Assembly: GCA_963773085.1 (NCBI GenBank)
Contig: CAVYZS010000002.1
Coordinates: 62,001-126,000, forward strand
Source of the DNA: JAENVT01 sp963773085
GTDB taxonomy: Bacteria; Actinomycetota; Acidimicrobiia; Acidimicrobiales; Ilumatobacteraceae
Direction of reading: 5' to 3'
Length of the DNA stretch: 64,000 nt
Numbering within the stretch: the stretch's first letter is position 1; each line of letters starts with the position of its first letter. The notes beneath the pieces are model-generated. The model was not told where the DNA came from. It searched no databases and saw only the letters and a program-made list of their open reading frames with translations. The translations under genes were made by a program, and so were the position numbers. Positions 16,850-26,070 of this stretch are shown in pieces.

Positions 16850-17680
16850 ATGAAACGAATGTTGCCGGTGACCGAGTTGGCTCGCGATGACCGGTTCTCG
16901 CACATGGCCATCGAAGACGCCGTGTTCGACCCGCGCAACCTGGCGCCCAGCGCGCAGCGCAACACCCTCGCGCCCGCCTACGAGAACGCCACCGACAACG
17001 TTCGCGGCCTGATGCACGGAATCTTCGTCGGCGAGATCCAGGCGCTCGAGGGCGCCGGACGTACATGTTTCGATTTCGATCTCGGCGAGGCGCGCGACCA
17101 AGCACCGTTGGGGTTGAAGCTCGACATGGCCAGACAATGTTGGGACGAGGCCCGCCACGTCGAGATCAGTGTCAAACTCGGCGTGCACATGGGATCCGAG
17201 ATCGGTGAGTTCGCCGAGCAGACGTTGCTGTACGAGGCGGCGTGCAACCCCGATCCTGTCCTGCGGCTCACGGGGGTCAACCGGGCGCTGGAAGGGCTGG
17301 CGATCGACGTGTTCAAGACGATGCGCGATTTCGGCAAGGCGATGGGCGACCCGGTGCTCGAGTTCGCCGAGGATTGGATGCTCGCCGACGAGGTGACCCA
17401 CGTGAAGATGGGCAGCGACTGGCTGCGGCGCCTCACCGCCCAAGATCCGCAGCGCCAGAAAGAGGCGCTCGATTTCCAGAAGGCCGTCGACAAGCTGTTC
17501 AGCTTCGGTGGATTTCGAGGCGAGCGCGACGAAAACCCCGTGCACCTGGCGCGCAACTTCCGACAACTCGCCGGCTTCTCAGACGACGAGATCAGCGAAC
17601 TCGTCGACATCGCCGCGTCCGCCTTCGAAGAAGCGCAGGCGCAACAAACGACACGCGCCGCCCTGGTCAATCAGGGCTGA
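16850..17680 (+). CDS. ferritin-like (DUF455-type) diiron-fold protein
   Basis: A 276-aa helical protein. Metal-ligand patterns occur on four helices: GIFVGEIQALEGAG, CWDEARHVEISVKLG, TGVNRALEGLAIDV and LADEVTHVKMGSDWL, i.e. E, ExxH, E, ExxH as in ferritin-like diiron proteins. It resembles DUF455 (PF04305), whose biochemical role is not established. ATG 16850 is preceded by GAGGAGG. It is followed directly by a small membrane protein, which may be its partner. Confidence 0.75.
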   Translation: MKRMLPVTELARDDRFSHMAIEDAVFDPRNLAPSAQRNTLAPAYENATDNVRGLMHGIFVGEIQALEGAGRTCFDFDLGEARDQAPLGLKLDMARQCWDEARHVEISVKLGVHMGSEIGEFAEQTLLYEAACNPDPVLRLTGVNRALEGLAIDVFKTMRDFGKAMGDPVLEFAEDWMLADEVTHVKMGSDWLRRLTAQDPQRQKEALDFQKAVDKLFSFGGFRGERDENPVHLARNFRQLAGFSDDEISELVDIAASAFEEAQAQQTTRAALVNQG

Positions 17681-17751
17681 TCGATCTGAGCGCCGTAGCT
17701 GTTCGCGACTTCCACGAGAATTTTGCGTGGTTCGTCATCGTTGGCAATGGC

Positions 17752-18063
17752 ATGGCCGGGGCGTGGGCGCTCGCCGCCAATTGGCTTCCGCAGATGCGCA
17801 CCCGGGCCTTGTGGTGGTTTGTCGCGGTCGCTGAACTCACAGTGTTCGTCCAGGTCATCTTGGGTGTGATCCTGGTCAACAAGTACAAATTCGCCTTCCC
17901 GAAGTTCCACGCCTTCTACGGGTTCGTGGCAATCATCGCGATCGCCATCGTGTACTCGTACCGGGTGCAGATGAAGCATCGGCTGTACCTGCTCTACGGC
18001 TTGGGCAGCCTGTTCATCGCCGGTCTCGGGATTCGAGCGATGCTCGTCGGTCAGATTCGCTAA
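17752..18063 (+). CDS. small four-helix membrane protein, start uncertain
   Basis: From ATG 17752 the product is 103 aa with hydrophobic helices around WALAANWL, VAELTVFVQVILGVIL, FHAFYGFVAIIAIAIV and LYGLGSLFIAGLGIRAML. The same frame is open and hydrophobic further upstream (AVRDFHENFAWFVIVGNG), and the first helix seems cut in half by this start. However, no ATG, GTG or TTG occurs between there and the preceding gene. A single-base error just after 17680 or a rare start is therefore likely. The family is unknown. Confidence 0.6.
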   Translation: MAGAWALAANWLPQMRTRALWWFVAVAELTVFVQVILGVILVNKYKFAFPKFHAFYGFVAIIAIAIVYSYRVQMKHRLYLLYGLGSLFIAGLGIRAMLVGQIR

Positions 18064-18082
18064 CCGGTCGAGCGATCCGGTA

Positions 18083-19873
18083 TCAGCCGAGGCGTTCTTC
18101 GAGGGCGTCGAGCGCCATCGACAGTTGGGCCGGCATCTTGCCGTCGAACTGCGCGTAATGGGCGCGGATCTGCGGGATGGCGTCGAGCCAACCCGCCGTG
18201 TCGACGGCGAGAAGTGTGCGAAGATCGTCGTCGCTGATCGACAAGCCGGTGGTATCGAGGCTGTCGGCCAGGGGCAACATACCGATCGCTGTCTCGACGG
18301 CATCGACGGTACCCGTGACTCGCTCGAACACCCACTTCAGGACTCGGCTGTTCTCGCCGTAACCAGGCCAGAGGAAGCGTCCGTTTTCGTCGCGCCGGAA
18401 CCAGTTGACGAAGAAGATCTTCGGCAGGTGGGCGGCTGCGGTGTTCTTGCCCACGGCCAGCCAGTGGGCGAAGTAGTCGGCCATGTTGTAGCCACAGAAC
18501 GGCAGCATGGCCATCGGATCGAAGCGCAGGTTTCCGACTGCACCTTGCTGGGCGGCCGTCGTCTCGCTGGCCATGATCGACCCCAGGAACACGCCGTGCT
18601 CCCAATCGAACGCCTGGGTGACGAGTGGCACGGTGGAGCGCCTGCGACCTCCGAACAAGATCGCGCTGATCGGCACGCCAGCGGGATCCTGCCATTCAGC
18701 GGCGATCGACGGGCATTGCGATGCCGGCGCGGTGAAGCGGGCGTTGGGGTGAGCAGCAGGAGTTCCCGTCTCCGGTGTCCACGGCTGACCGCGCCAATCG
18801 ATGGCGCTGGCAGGCTTCTCGCTGCTCATGCCTTCCCACCACACGTCTCGGTCACTCGTGAGCGCCGTGTTGGTGAAGATGCAGTTACCCCACATCGTAT
18901 CCATGGCGTTGGCGTTGGTGTCGTAACCGGTGCCGGGAGCCACGCCGAAGAACCCGGCTTCAGGGTTGATTGCGTACAGACGACCGTCGGCACCGAACTT
19001 CATCCAGCAGATGTCGTCTCCGATTGTCTCGGCCGACCAGCCGTCGATCGTGGGTTGGAGCATGGCCAGGTTGGTCTTGCCGCACGCCGACGGGAATGCC
19101 GCGGCGATGTACTTCGACTCGCCCGCAGGGTCGGTGAGCTTCAGGATCAACATGTGCTCGGCCAGCCAGCCGTCGTCGCGGGCCATCACGGAGGCGATGC
19201 GTAGGGCGAAGCACTTCTTGCCCAGAAGTGCGTTACCGCCGTAGCCCGAACCGAACGACCAGATCTCGCGTGTCTCGGGGAAGTGGACGATGTATTTGTT
19301 GTCGGGATTGCACGGCCACGCGCTGTCGGCCTGACCGGGTTCCAGTGGCGCGCCGACCGAGTGCAGGCACGGGACCCATTGATCGTCGCCGAGCACGTCG
19401 AGCGCCCCCTGGCCCATACGGGTCATGATCCGCATGCTGACGGCAACGTAGGCGCTGTCGGTGAGTTGCACGCCGATGTGGGCGATGGGCGACCCGAGAG
19501 GGCCCATGCTGAACGGCACGACGTACATCGTGCGGCCCTTCATCGCCCCGCGGTAGAGGTCGGTCATCTGCGCACGCATCAGCGATGGTTCGCGCCAGTT
19601 GTTGGTCGGACCGGCATCGGCTTCATCCGGGGAGCAGATGAACGTTCGATCCTCGACGCGGGCGACATCACCCGGATCGCTGTGCGCCCAATAGCTGTTC
19701 GGCCGCTTGGCCTCGTCGAGCTGCGTGAACGTTCCGGAGTCGACCAGGTCCTGGCAGAGCCGGTTGTACTCGGCGGCGGAGCCGTCGCACCAGTGGACGT
19801 CCTTGGCCTGGAAGACCGCGGTCCACTCGCTCACCCACGCTTTCAGGCGTTCGTTGGTCGTAGAGGCACTCAT
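18083..19873 (-). CDS. pckG: phosphoenolpyruvate carboxykinase (GTP)
   Basis: A 596-aa gluconeogenic enzyme converting oxaloacetate and GTP to PEP, GDP and CO2. It has the GTP-type features: WCDGSAAEYNRLC near the N-terminus, YVVPFSMGPLGSP, the P-loop AAFPSACGKTNLAM (about residue 270), GDDICWMKFGADG, EAGFFGVAPGT and FGGRRRSTVPLV. It has the normal length and ends conserved. ATG 19873 has GGAG about ten bases upstream. Together with kgd it indicates a full central carbon metabolism. Confidence 0.97.
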   Translation of the reverse strand: MSASTTNERLKAWVSEWTAVFQAKDVHWCDGSAAEYNRLCQDLVDSGTFTQLDEAKRPNSYWAHSDPGDVARVEDRTFICSPDEADAGPTNNWREPSLMRAQMTDLYRGAMKGRTMYVVPFSMGPLGSPIAHIGVQLTDSAYVAVSMRIMTRMGQGALDVLGDDQWVPCLHSVGAPLEPGQADSAWPCNPDNKYIVHFPETREIWSFGSGYGGNALLGKKCFALRIASVMARDDGWLAEHMLILKLTDPAGESKYIAAAFPSACGKTNLAMLQPTIDGWSAETIGDDICWMKFGADGRLYAINPEAGFFGVAPGTGYDTNANAMDTMWGNCIFTNTALTSDRDVWWEGMSSEKPASAIDWRGQPWTPETGTPAAHPNARFTAPASQCPSIAAEWQDPAGVPISAILFGGRRRSTVPLVTQAFDWEHGVFLGSIMASETTAAQQGAVGNLRFDPMAMLPFCGYNMADYFAHWLAVGKNTAAAHLPKIFFVNWFRRDENGRFLWPGYGENSRVLKWVFERVTGTVDAVETAIGMLPLADSLDTTGLSISDDDLRTLLAVDTAGWLDAIPQIRAHYAQFDGKMPAQLSMALDALEERLG

Positions 19874-19934
19874 CGGAATTCGACTCCTTGGGCTCGTCGC
19901 GACGATGCGTCGGATCGCAGCTCCAAGGGTACCT

Positions 19935-20156
19935 TCAGGCCCCCGGGGTCTTCATATCCGCTTCGGAGCCGAGGCGCAGCTTCGTAGCCCGACCGGCATC
20001 GTCGACGTTGAAAATCACCCGCTGGCCTTGGCGGAGCATGCGAAAGATCGAGCCCTCGAGTGCATCGGTGGCCAGGTCGAACTCGGCGAGAGTGGTATCG
20101 CTGACGACGCTGCCGTCGCCGGTAGACGGGTCGTAGCTCTTGACGACGCCTTGCAT
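19935..20156 (-). CDS. small cold-shock-domain-like protein
   Basis: A 73-aa protein reading MQGVVKSYDPSTGDGSVVSD at the start, the pattern of the first CSD strands (G-x-V-K-x-Y/F ... G-x-G). It continues with QGQRVIFNVDD, like the late CSD strand QRVxFxV. The aromatic RNP1 residues KGFGF are replaced by GDGSVVS, so nucleic-acid binding is weaker or different from true Csp. It lies 12 bases after rpmB, probably in one transcript. Confidence 0.75.
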   Translation of the reverse strand: MQGVVKSYDPSTGDGSVVSDTTLAEFDLATDALEGSIFRMLRQGQRVIFNVDDAGRATKLRLGSEADMKTPGA

Positions 20157-20168
20157 GACGTCGTCGCC

Positions 20169-20360
20169 TCAGCCGGCCTTGACGATCTTGCCGCTCTTGA
20201 TGCACCCGGTGCAGACATACATCCGCTTCGGGGTGCTGCCGACGAGGGCCTTCACACGCTGGATGTTCGGGTTCCAGCGACGCTTGGTGCGCCGGTGGGA
20301 GTGCGACACGTTCATGCCCCAGCTGGGGCCCTTGCCGCACACTTCACATACTGCTGCCAT
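20169..20360 (-). CDS. rpmB: 50S ribosomal protein L28
   Basis: A 63-aa zinc-binding form of L28: CEVCGKGP near residues 5-12 and CTGCIKSG near 51-58 supply four Cys ligands. The core SHSHRRTKRRWNPNIQ is typical. ATG 20360 has GAGGAAG upstream. It is divergent from the DAK2 gene, as in other actinobacteria where rpmB-DAK2-recG are neighbours. The leader resembles those of rpmF and rpsP. Confidence 0.96.
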   Translation of the reverse strand: MAAVCEVCGKGPSWGMNVSHSHRRTKRRWNPNIQRVKALVGSTPKRMYVCTGCIKSGKIVKAG

Positions 20361-20403
20361 GATGGTTCTTCCTCGACGAGATCAAACGAGCCTGGAGATG
20401 CTA
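20361..20403 (-). promoter_or_regulatory. rpmB promoter and shared ribosomal leader
   Basis: On the minus strand TAGCAT (20398-20403) is the -10 hexamer, followed by a 37-nt leader containing GCTCGTTTGATC and ending with GAGGAAG. The order CTC...GCTCGTTT-AT...AGGAAG is shared with the rpmF leader. Confidence 0.55.
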
Positions 20404-20450
20404 CCAGGGGGTTGCCGCTACCAACACGTCTGCGGGCGAGGGGGTGCCCC

Positions 20451-20456
20451 TAGTCT
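20451..20456 (+). promoter_or_regulatory. TAGTCT -10 element of the DAK2 gene
   Basis: TAGTCT is followed by six bases and GTG 20463, supporting that start and a leaderless mRNA. Confidence 0.45.
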
Positions 20457-20462
20457 GTCGGC

Positions 20463-22139
20463 GTGCCCACATTGGAACGGTTCGGCCCTGAAGCGTTGCG
20501 CAGCACGGTCATCGCCTTCCGCGACACACTGAAGATCCACGCCGACGGCATCAATCGGCTCAACGTCTACCCCGTTCCCGATGGAGACACCGGCACGAAC
20601 ATGGCTCGAACCCTCGATGCCGTGGTCGCCGAGCTCGATCTGGCCGACCTCGAGCTGGAACCGACCTGCAATGCGATCAGCCATGGGAGCCTGATGGGGG
20701 CACGCGGCAACAGCGGTGTGATCCTCAGCCAGATCTTGCGCGGGCTGGTCGGCACGTTGAAAGATGCCACCGATCTGACCGCTACGAAGGTCGCCGAGGC
20801 ATTGAAGGCGGCATCCGCAGCTGCTTATCTGGCCGTGCTCAAGCCGATCGAGGGGACGATCCTCACCGTTGTACGCGAATCAGCCGACGCCGCCACGACC
20901 GCCGCTGCCGAGGGAGCCAGCCTGGTCGGAATGCTCCGTGCCGCTCGCGCCGCTGGCAAGACAGCACTCGACAACACTCCCGAGCAGCTGGCAGTGCTGA
21001 AGGACGCTGGCGTTGTCGATGCCGGCGGGGCCGGGTTCCTGCTGTTGTTGGACGCGGCGTTGTTCGTGGTTGACGGTCAACCGCTGCCCGAGCCCGACGA
21101 GGGCGAAGGGCCGACCCCGGAGCAGCTCGACCTGGTGGCTCGACGCCACGCACTCGACGGTGGAGTCGATGTCAGCGAGCTTCGCTACGAGGTGATGTAC
21201 TTCGTCGACCTCGTCGATGACCGTATCCAGGAGTTCAAGGAATCCTGGGGTGAGATCGGCGATTCGATCGTGGTCGTCGGCGGCGATGGATTGTGGAACT
21301 GTCACGTGCACACCAACGACATCGGTGCGGCGATCGAAGCGGCGCTGCTGCTCGATGGACGCCCGAAGCAGATCCGGGTGACCGACCTGTTCGAGGAAGT
21401 GGCTGAAGAACATGCCGTGCGCGAGGCGGCGATCAGGGTTGCGCATGCGCATCACGGAGCCGGTTTCGGCCTACCCGCCGTGACCTGTGCCATCGTTGCC
21501 GTTGCCAGTGGCGACGGCCTTGCCGAACTCTTCGGGCAGCTCGGGGTCCAGGGGGTCGTCACCGGCGGACAGACGCTCAACCCGTCGACGGCGGAACTGC
21601 TCGCTGCTGTCGAAGCGGTGAATGCCGATCAGGTGGTCGTGCTGCCGAACAACAAGAACATCATCCCCGTCGCCGAACAACTCGACGCCCTGACGACAAA
21701 GGTGGTGAAGGTGGTACCGACCACGTCGATGCCTGCCGCGCTCGCCGCACTCGTCGTGTACGACCCCGAGGCCGAGGCCGAGGTCAATCTCGCCGAGATG
21801 ACCGATGGGGCCCAGTCGGTTGCGACCGGCGAGATCACCCAGGCAATTCGAGACACCAACAGCGACGTCGGCGCCATCACCGCCGGCGACTGGATCGGGC
21901 TGGTACGCGGCGATGGCATCGTGTCTGTCAGCGGGTCGCTCGACGGCGCGGCGTGCGCACTGCTGGACCACCTCATCGATCCGGGCCGGGAGATTGTGAC
22001 CGTGATCACCGGAAGTGATGCCGGGGCAGGACACACCGACGCACTGCTGGCCTGGATCGCCGAGCACCGTCCCGACGTACAGGTCGAGGTCCATCGCGGT
22101 GGCCAGCCGTTGTACCCGTATCTCTTCGGCGTTGAATGA
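20463..22139 (+). CDS. DAK2 domain protein (fatty-acid kinase FakA/YloV-like)
   Basis: A 558-aa protein. The N-terminal DhaL-like kinase domain shows NVYPVPDGDTGTNM near residues 35-48 (three Asp for Mg-ATP), SLMGARGNSGVILSQILRG and VDAGGAGFLLLLD. The C-terminal half (VVTGGQTLNPSTAELL, VVVLPNNKNIIPVAEQ) is the DUF1949/FakA C-terminal type. FakA phosphorylates fatty acids bound by FakB; no fakB is visible here. Its stop overlaps the recG start (ATGA), a pairing conserved across many Gram-positive bacteria. Confidence 0.9.
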   Translation: MPTLERFGPEALRSTVIAFRDTLKIHADGINRLNVYPVPDGDTGTNMARTLDAVVAELDLADLELEPTCNAISHGSLMGARGNSGVILSQILRGLVGTLKDATDLTATKVAEALKAASAAAYLAVLKPIEGTILTVVRESADAATTAAAEGASLVGMLRAARAAGKTALDNTPEQLAVLKDAGVVDAGGAGFLLLLDAALFVVDGQPLPEPDEGEGPTPEQLDLVARRHALDGGVDVSELRYEVMYFVDLVDDRIQEFKESWGEIGDSIVVVGGDGLWNCHVHTNDIGAAIEAALLLDGRPKQIRVTDLFEEVAEEHAVREAAIRVAHAHHGAGFGLPAVTCAIVAVASGDGLAELFGQLGVQGVVTGGQTLNPSTAELLAAVEAVNADQVVVLPNNKNIIPVAEQLDALTTKVVKVVPTTSMPAALAALVVYDPEAEAEVNLAEMTDGAQSVATGEITQAIRDTNSDVGAITAGDWIGLVRGDGIVSVSGSLDGAACALLDHLIDPGREIVTVITGSDAGAGHTDALLAWIAEHRPDVQVEVHRGGQPLYPYLFGVE

Positions 22140-24262
22140 CCGAACCACTGACGCTGCGTGACCTCGACGCGATCGGTGTCGAACGGATCAAAGGCGTCGG
22201 TGACAAGAAGCGGGCATCGCTGCACGATGTCGGCGTCGACACGGTGCTCGACCTGCTCACGACATATCCGCGGCGCTGGGTCGATCGCACCAACGAGGCC
22301 CGGGTCAGCGATCTGCTTCCGGGGCAAGAGGCTCTTGTGCTGGTCAGCGTGCGAACCATTTCGAAACGGTCGATGCGTAACCGGCGCACGATGGTCAACG
22401 TCGTGGTCGGTGATGGGAGCGGGCGCCTGCAGGTCGTGTTCTTCAACCAGCCGTGGCGAGAGAAGCAACTGCGCGAAGGCATGCAGGTCGCCCTGTTCGG
22501 CAAGGCCGAGGTGTACCGCGGCGGACTGCAGATGACCAATCCCGTCGTCGATCTGATCGGTGACCGCACAGGGCGCATCGTGCCGGTGTACCCGCAGAGC
22601 GAGAAGGCCGCGCTGATGACGTGGGAGATCGCCGGTTGGGTGGAGGATGCGTTGCGCAAGTGCGCGCCGCGTGGCATCGCCGACCCCGTTTCAGAGGCGA
22701 CCCGGCGGCGCTACGGATTGATTGCCCGCGGCGCCGCATTTCAATCGATCCATGCCCCCGACACAATTGCCGAGAAGGAACAGGCCCGCCGCCGACTGGC
22801 CTTCGACGAGTTGTTGCGAGTCCAGACGATGCTCGTGATGCGCAAACGCATGCTCGAGCGCGAGTCGAAGGCGATTCGTCACACCGTCGCCGGGGAGCTG
22901 ACCGCTCGCCTCTACGCGGCGCTGCCGTACGAACTCACCAGCGCACAGCGACGGGTGATCGCCGAGATCGAGAACGACCTCGCCGGGCCGCATCCGATGC
23001 ATCGACTGCTGCAGGGCGACGTCGGTTCCGGCAAGACGCTGGTGGCCGTCAGCGCGATGCTGACCGCGGTGCAGGGTGGGCACCAGGGTGCGTTGATGGC
23101 GCCCACCGAAGTGCTCGCCGAACAGCACGTCGCGGGTGTCCGGCAAATGCTCGACGGAGTGACCGTTCCGGACCATGCGAATCTGTTCGGCGATCGCCCG
23201 CTCCGCATCGAACTGCTGACCAACCGAGTCACGGGAGGCGAGCGGCGCGCAGTGTTGGAGGGGCTGGCCGACGGGTCCGTCGACATCGCCATCGGTACGC
23301 ATGCCCTCATCCAGGAAGGCGTGGAGTTCCAAAGCCTCGGGGTCGTGGTCGTCGATGAACAGCATCGCTTCGGTGTCGAGCAACGTGCAGCTCTGCGCTC
23401 GAAGGGAGACGACGACGCGGTGCCCGACGTGCTGGTGATGACCGCCACCCCGATCCCGCGGACGGCTGCGATGACGGTCTACGGCGACCTCGACGTCAGC
23501 GTCCTCGATGAGATGCCTCCTGGTCGCACTCCGATTGCGACCCATTGGGCGGATGGCCCGTTGATGGAGCAGGCGGCGTGGGCAACAGTCCGCGACGAGG
23601 TGGCCGAGGGGCGCCAGGCCTACGTCGTGTGTCCATTGATCGACGAGAGCGAGAAGCTCGAGGTCGCCAGTGCCCAAGAGACGTTCGATCGGCTCGCCGC
23701 CGATGAACTCAAGGGCCTGCGGCTCGGCCTGTTGCACGGACGCCTGCCTTCATCGGAGAAGGAAGCCGTGATGGGGCAGTTCCGCGATCGGAAACTCGAT
23801 GTGCTCGTTGCGACGACCGTGATCGAGGTCGGCGTCGATGTGCCGAACGCAACCGTGATGGTGATCCTCGACGCCGACCGCTTCGGTATCGCCCAGCTGC
23901 ATCAGCTTCGCGGCCGAGTCGGTCGTGGCCTTCATGCCTCGGTGTGCTGGTTGGTGACCGGGGAGTCACCCGGTGGGAATCCTCGCGTCGAGGCCTTGGT
24001 CGCGTCCACCGACGGGTTCGAACTGGCCGAAGTCGACCTCGAACTGCGTGGCGAGGGAACGATCATGAACACCGCACAGAAAGGCCGGAACGACCTCAAG
24101 CTTGCATCGCTGCGTCGTGATCGCGAACTGGTGTCCCTGGCACGCGATGCGGCGTTCGAAATCGTCGACCACGACGCGCTGCTGGAAGATCATCCCGTTC
24201 TGCTCGACGAACTGAGGCTGTTGTTCAGCACCGAGGACGAAGAGTTCCTGTTCAAGTCGTGA
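22136..24262 (+). CDS. recG: ATP-dependent DNA helicase RecG
   Basis: A 708-aa branch-migration helicase that remodels stalled forks and Holliday junctions. An N-terminal wedge/OB domain (VVVGDGSGRLQVVFFNQPW) is followed by superfamily 2 motifs: Walker A LLQGDVGSGKTLVA (about residue 294), MAPTEVLAEQH, the RecG-type DEQH box VVDEQHRFGVEQR, VMTATPIPRT, and the late motifs ATTVIEVGVDVPNA and QLRGRVGRG. It has the normal length and is coupled to the DAK2 gene upstream. The 108 bases after it hold nothing I can name. Confidence 0.97.
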   Translation: MTEPLTLRDLDAIGVERIKGVGDKKRASLHDVGVDTVLDLLTTYPRRWVDRTNEARVSDLLPGQEALVLVSVRTISKRSMRNRRTMVNVVVGDGSGRLQVVFFNQPWREKQLREGMQVALFGKAEVYRGGLQMTNPVVDLIGDRTGRIVPVYPQSEKAALMTWEIAGWVEDALRKCAPRGIADPVSEATRRRYGLIARGAAFQSIHAPDTIAEKEQARRRLAFDELLRVQTMLVMRKRMLERESKAIRHTVAGELTARLYAALPYELTSAQRRVIAEIENDLAGPHPMHRLLQGDVGSGKTLVAVSAMLTAVQGGHQGALMAPTEVLAEQHVAGVRQMLDGVTVPDHANLFGDRPLRIELLTNRVTGGERRAVLEGLADGSVDIAIGTHALIQEGVEFQSLGVVVVDEQHRFGVEQRAALRSKGDDDAVPDVLVMTATPIPRTAAMTVYGDLDVSVLDEMPPGRTPIATHWADGPLMEQAAWATVRDEVAEGRQAYVVCPLIDESEKLEVASAQETFDRLAADELKGLRLGLLHGRLPSSEKEAVMGQFRDRKLDVLVATTVIEVGVDVPNATVMVILDADRFGIAQLHQLRGRVGRGLHASVCWLVTGESPGGNPRVEALVASTDGFELAEVDLELRGEGTIMNTAQKGRNDLKLASLRRDRELVSLARDAAFEIVDHDALLEDHPVLLDELRLLFSTEDEEFLFKS

Positions 24263-24370
24263 CGGAGGCTATTTGCCCTGGTCAGTACCGCAATCAGTCC
24301 GCATCGTTGGCGATAATGCAATGCTCGTGGCAACGTGGAAGAGTCGTACAACCACTGGTGGAGGAGTTGG

Positions 24371-25939
24371 TCAGGGCAACATGAAGGTCAGGCCGGGTAC
24401 GGCGGCTTGTTCGATGCACGTTATGTCGAGGCCGTCGGCGGTGCCCGCTTCGACGAACTCGGCGATCACTTGCGGGCCGCAGCCCGTGTAGCCGGCCACG
24501 TGCTGCTGGGCGGGTATGACGACGATACGAACGTTCGGCTGCTGCGAGGGGATCGAGGTCAGGTTGGCTGGCGGGTCCTGCGGGTCGCCGTCGCCGGCGA
24601 GCCAAAGGATCGGCAACTCGGTGGCGACCGGCGCCGCATCGTCGGCCGGTACGACGCCCGGCGGAAGCGCCTTGCAGCGTTGCGCCCGCGCCGCGGCCTC
24701 AGCGAGCTTCGTCGACAGCAGGTAGCTGCCGTCGCCGAGGCGTTCGACCTCGGCCGGGTCGAACCGCGCCCACGCCTCCGAGCACATGATGATCTCGCTC
24801 ATCGCCAGCCAGTCGCCGCCGTCCCCCGTCGACTCCGGGAACATCTGGGTGACCTGTGCCCACTGCCCCTCGTGGGTGAGGTGGATTGCCAGCGGCAGTT
24901 GGCCCGCGGTGGTGGGGTTCAGCAGCGCCTGGTGGAGGCCCGGGGCGACTTGGTCGAGCGTCGCTACCATCGGCTCGCCGGAGTCCGGATCGGTCATGCC
25001 CATGTCGATTCCTGTGGCGAGCGCCATCGCCAACTCCGACCACTCGGTGGACAGGTCCGGCAGGGCTGCGTCGCAGGCAGCGTCGGCGGCGCAGCGGTCG
25101 AACAGGAGCTCGAGCGCCGCCTGGCTGTTGGTGGCCATGCGCTCGAACGCCGGCACGTCGAGCGGTGTTCCCCCGTCCATGATCGCTACCCGGACCTGGT
25201 CGGGGTGCTGGCGGATGTAGTACTGCGCGAGGGTGGCACCGTACGAGGTCCCGTACAGGTCGATCACGTCGTGGCCGAGCGCCGCGCGGACCGCGTCGAG
25301 GTCGTCGGCCGCGACGCTGCTCGTGTACTGGCGGGGGTCGTCCTCGATCGAGGCCAGCCAATCGTCTGACCAGGTCTGCAGGTGGGCGTCGACCTCTGCC
25401 TGCGACATGCCGGTGGTGTCGGGCATCGGCGGCAGGATGAGCGGGTTCGAGCCACCGGTGCCGCGCTGGTCGACGAGTACGATGTCGCGAGTCGCGTGGA
25501 CGTCCTCGAACAACCCCGGCAGCCAGCCGAAGAATGCCGTCCCCGCCCGGCCCGGCCCACCGGCAACCGCGAAGAAGGCGTCCGGCTCAGGCGAGTCGGC
25601 CTCCGCCGGGATGACGGCAACCCGCAGGCCGATCGTTCGACCGGACGGGTTCGAGCGATCCTCTGGCACCTCCAAGATCCCGCACACGGCGGGCGCGGTG
25701 GCGGTCACCGGCGCCTCGCTCTCGACCGTGCAATCGATCATCGGCCGGCCCGCCAGGAGGCGCGCCGGAGCCGCTGTGGTGGGGACGGCCGAGTTCGGTG
25801 GCGCGCTCGCGACGAACGGGGCGGTAGTGGAAGGGACCGAGTTCGCCGGCGCCGCGCCTGAGGCAGGCGGCTCGGACGAGGCGCACCCGGTCAGCAACCC
25901 GACGCACGACACAACCGCCACGGCCCAGCTCGCACGCAT
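24371..25939 (-). CDS. secreted alpha/beta-hydrolase lipoprotein (TAP-like peptidase)
   Basis: A 522-aa lipoprotein with lipobox VGLLTGC (Cys20). After an Ala/Pro/Thr linker it has an alpha/beta-hydrolase domain: AVAGGPGRAGTAFFGWLPG, VLVDQRGTGGSNPL, nucleophile elbow DLYGTSYGATLAQYY, and a C-terminal TAP-like part with ILWLAGDGDPQDPP and VIPAQQHVAGYTGCG, which supply the catalytic Asp and His. Relatives are exported tripeptidyl aminopeptidases and prolyl-type hydrolases. ATG 25939 has AGGAGG upstream; a longer in-frame start at 26011 would bury the signal peptide. Confidence 0.88.
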   Translation of the reverse strand: MRASWAVAVVSCVGLLTGCASSEPPASGAAPANSVPSTTAPFVASAPPNSAVPTTAAPARLLAGRPMIDCTVESEAPVTATAPAVCGILEVPEDRSNPSGRTIGLRVAVIPAEADSPEPDAFFAVAGGPGRAGTAFFGWLPGLFEDVHATRDIVLVDQRGTGGSNPLILPPMPDTTGMSQAEVDAHLQTWSDDWLASIEDDPRQYTSSVAADDLDAVRAALGHDVIDLYGTSYGATLAQYYIRQHPDQVRVAIMDGGTPLDVPAFERMATNSQAALELLFDRCAADAACDAALPDLSTEWSELAMALATGIDMGMTDPDSGEPMVATLDQVAPGLHQALLNPTTAGQLPLAIHLTHEGQWAQVTQMFPESTGDGGDWLAMSEIIMCSEAWARFDPAEVERLGDGSYLLSTKLAEAAARAQRCKALPPGVVPADDAAPVATELPILWLAGDGDPQDPPANLTSIPSQQPNVRIVVIPAQQHVAGYTGCGPQVIAEFVEAGTADGLDITCIEQAAVPGLTFMLP

Positions 25940-26057
25940 CACGTGCCTCCTCGGATTCGCGCCCCGACGCGGGGAGCGTCCGACTACATCGTGCCCGTCG
26001 CTGTGCTGCACCGGTAGGGCCGAACGTCACGAACCAGCGGTCGCAGACTGGAACTTC

Positions 26058-26063
26058 TACAGT
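26058..26063 (+). promoter_or_regulatory. TACAGT -10 element upstream of the gene at 26071
   Basis: TACAGT is followed by seven bases and GTG 26071, which decides the start of the downstream gene. Confidence 0.5.
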
Positions 26064-26070
26064 CGGCGAT

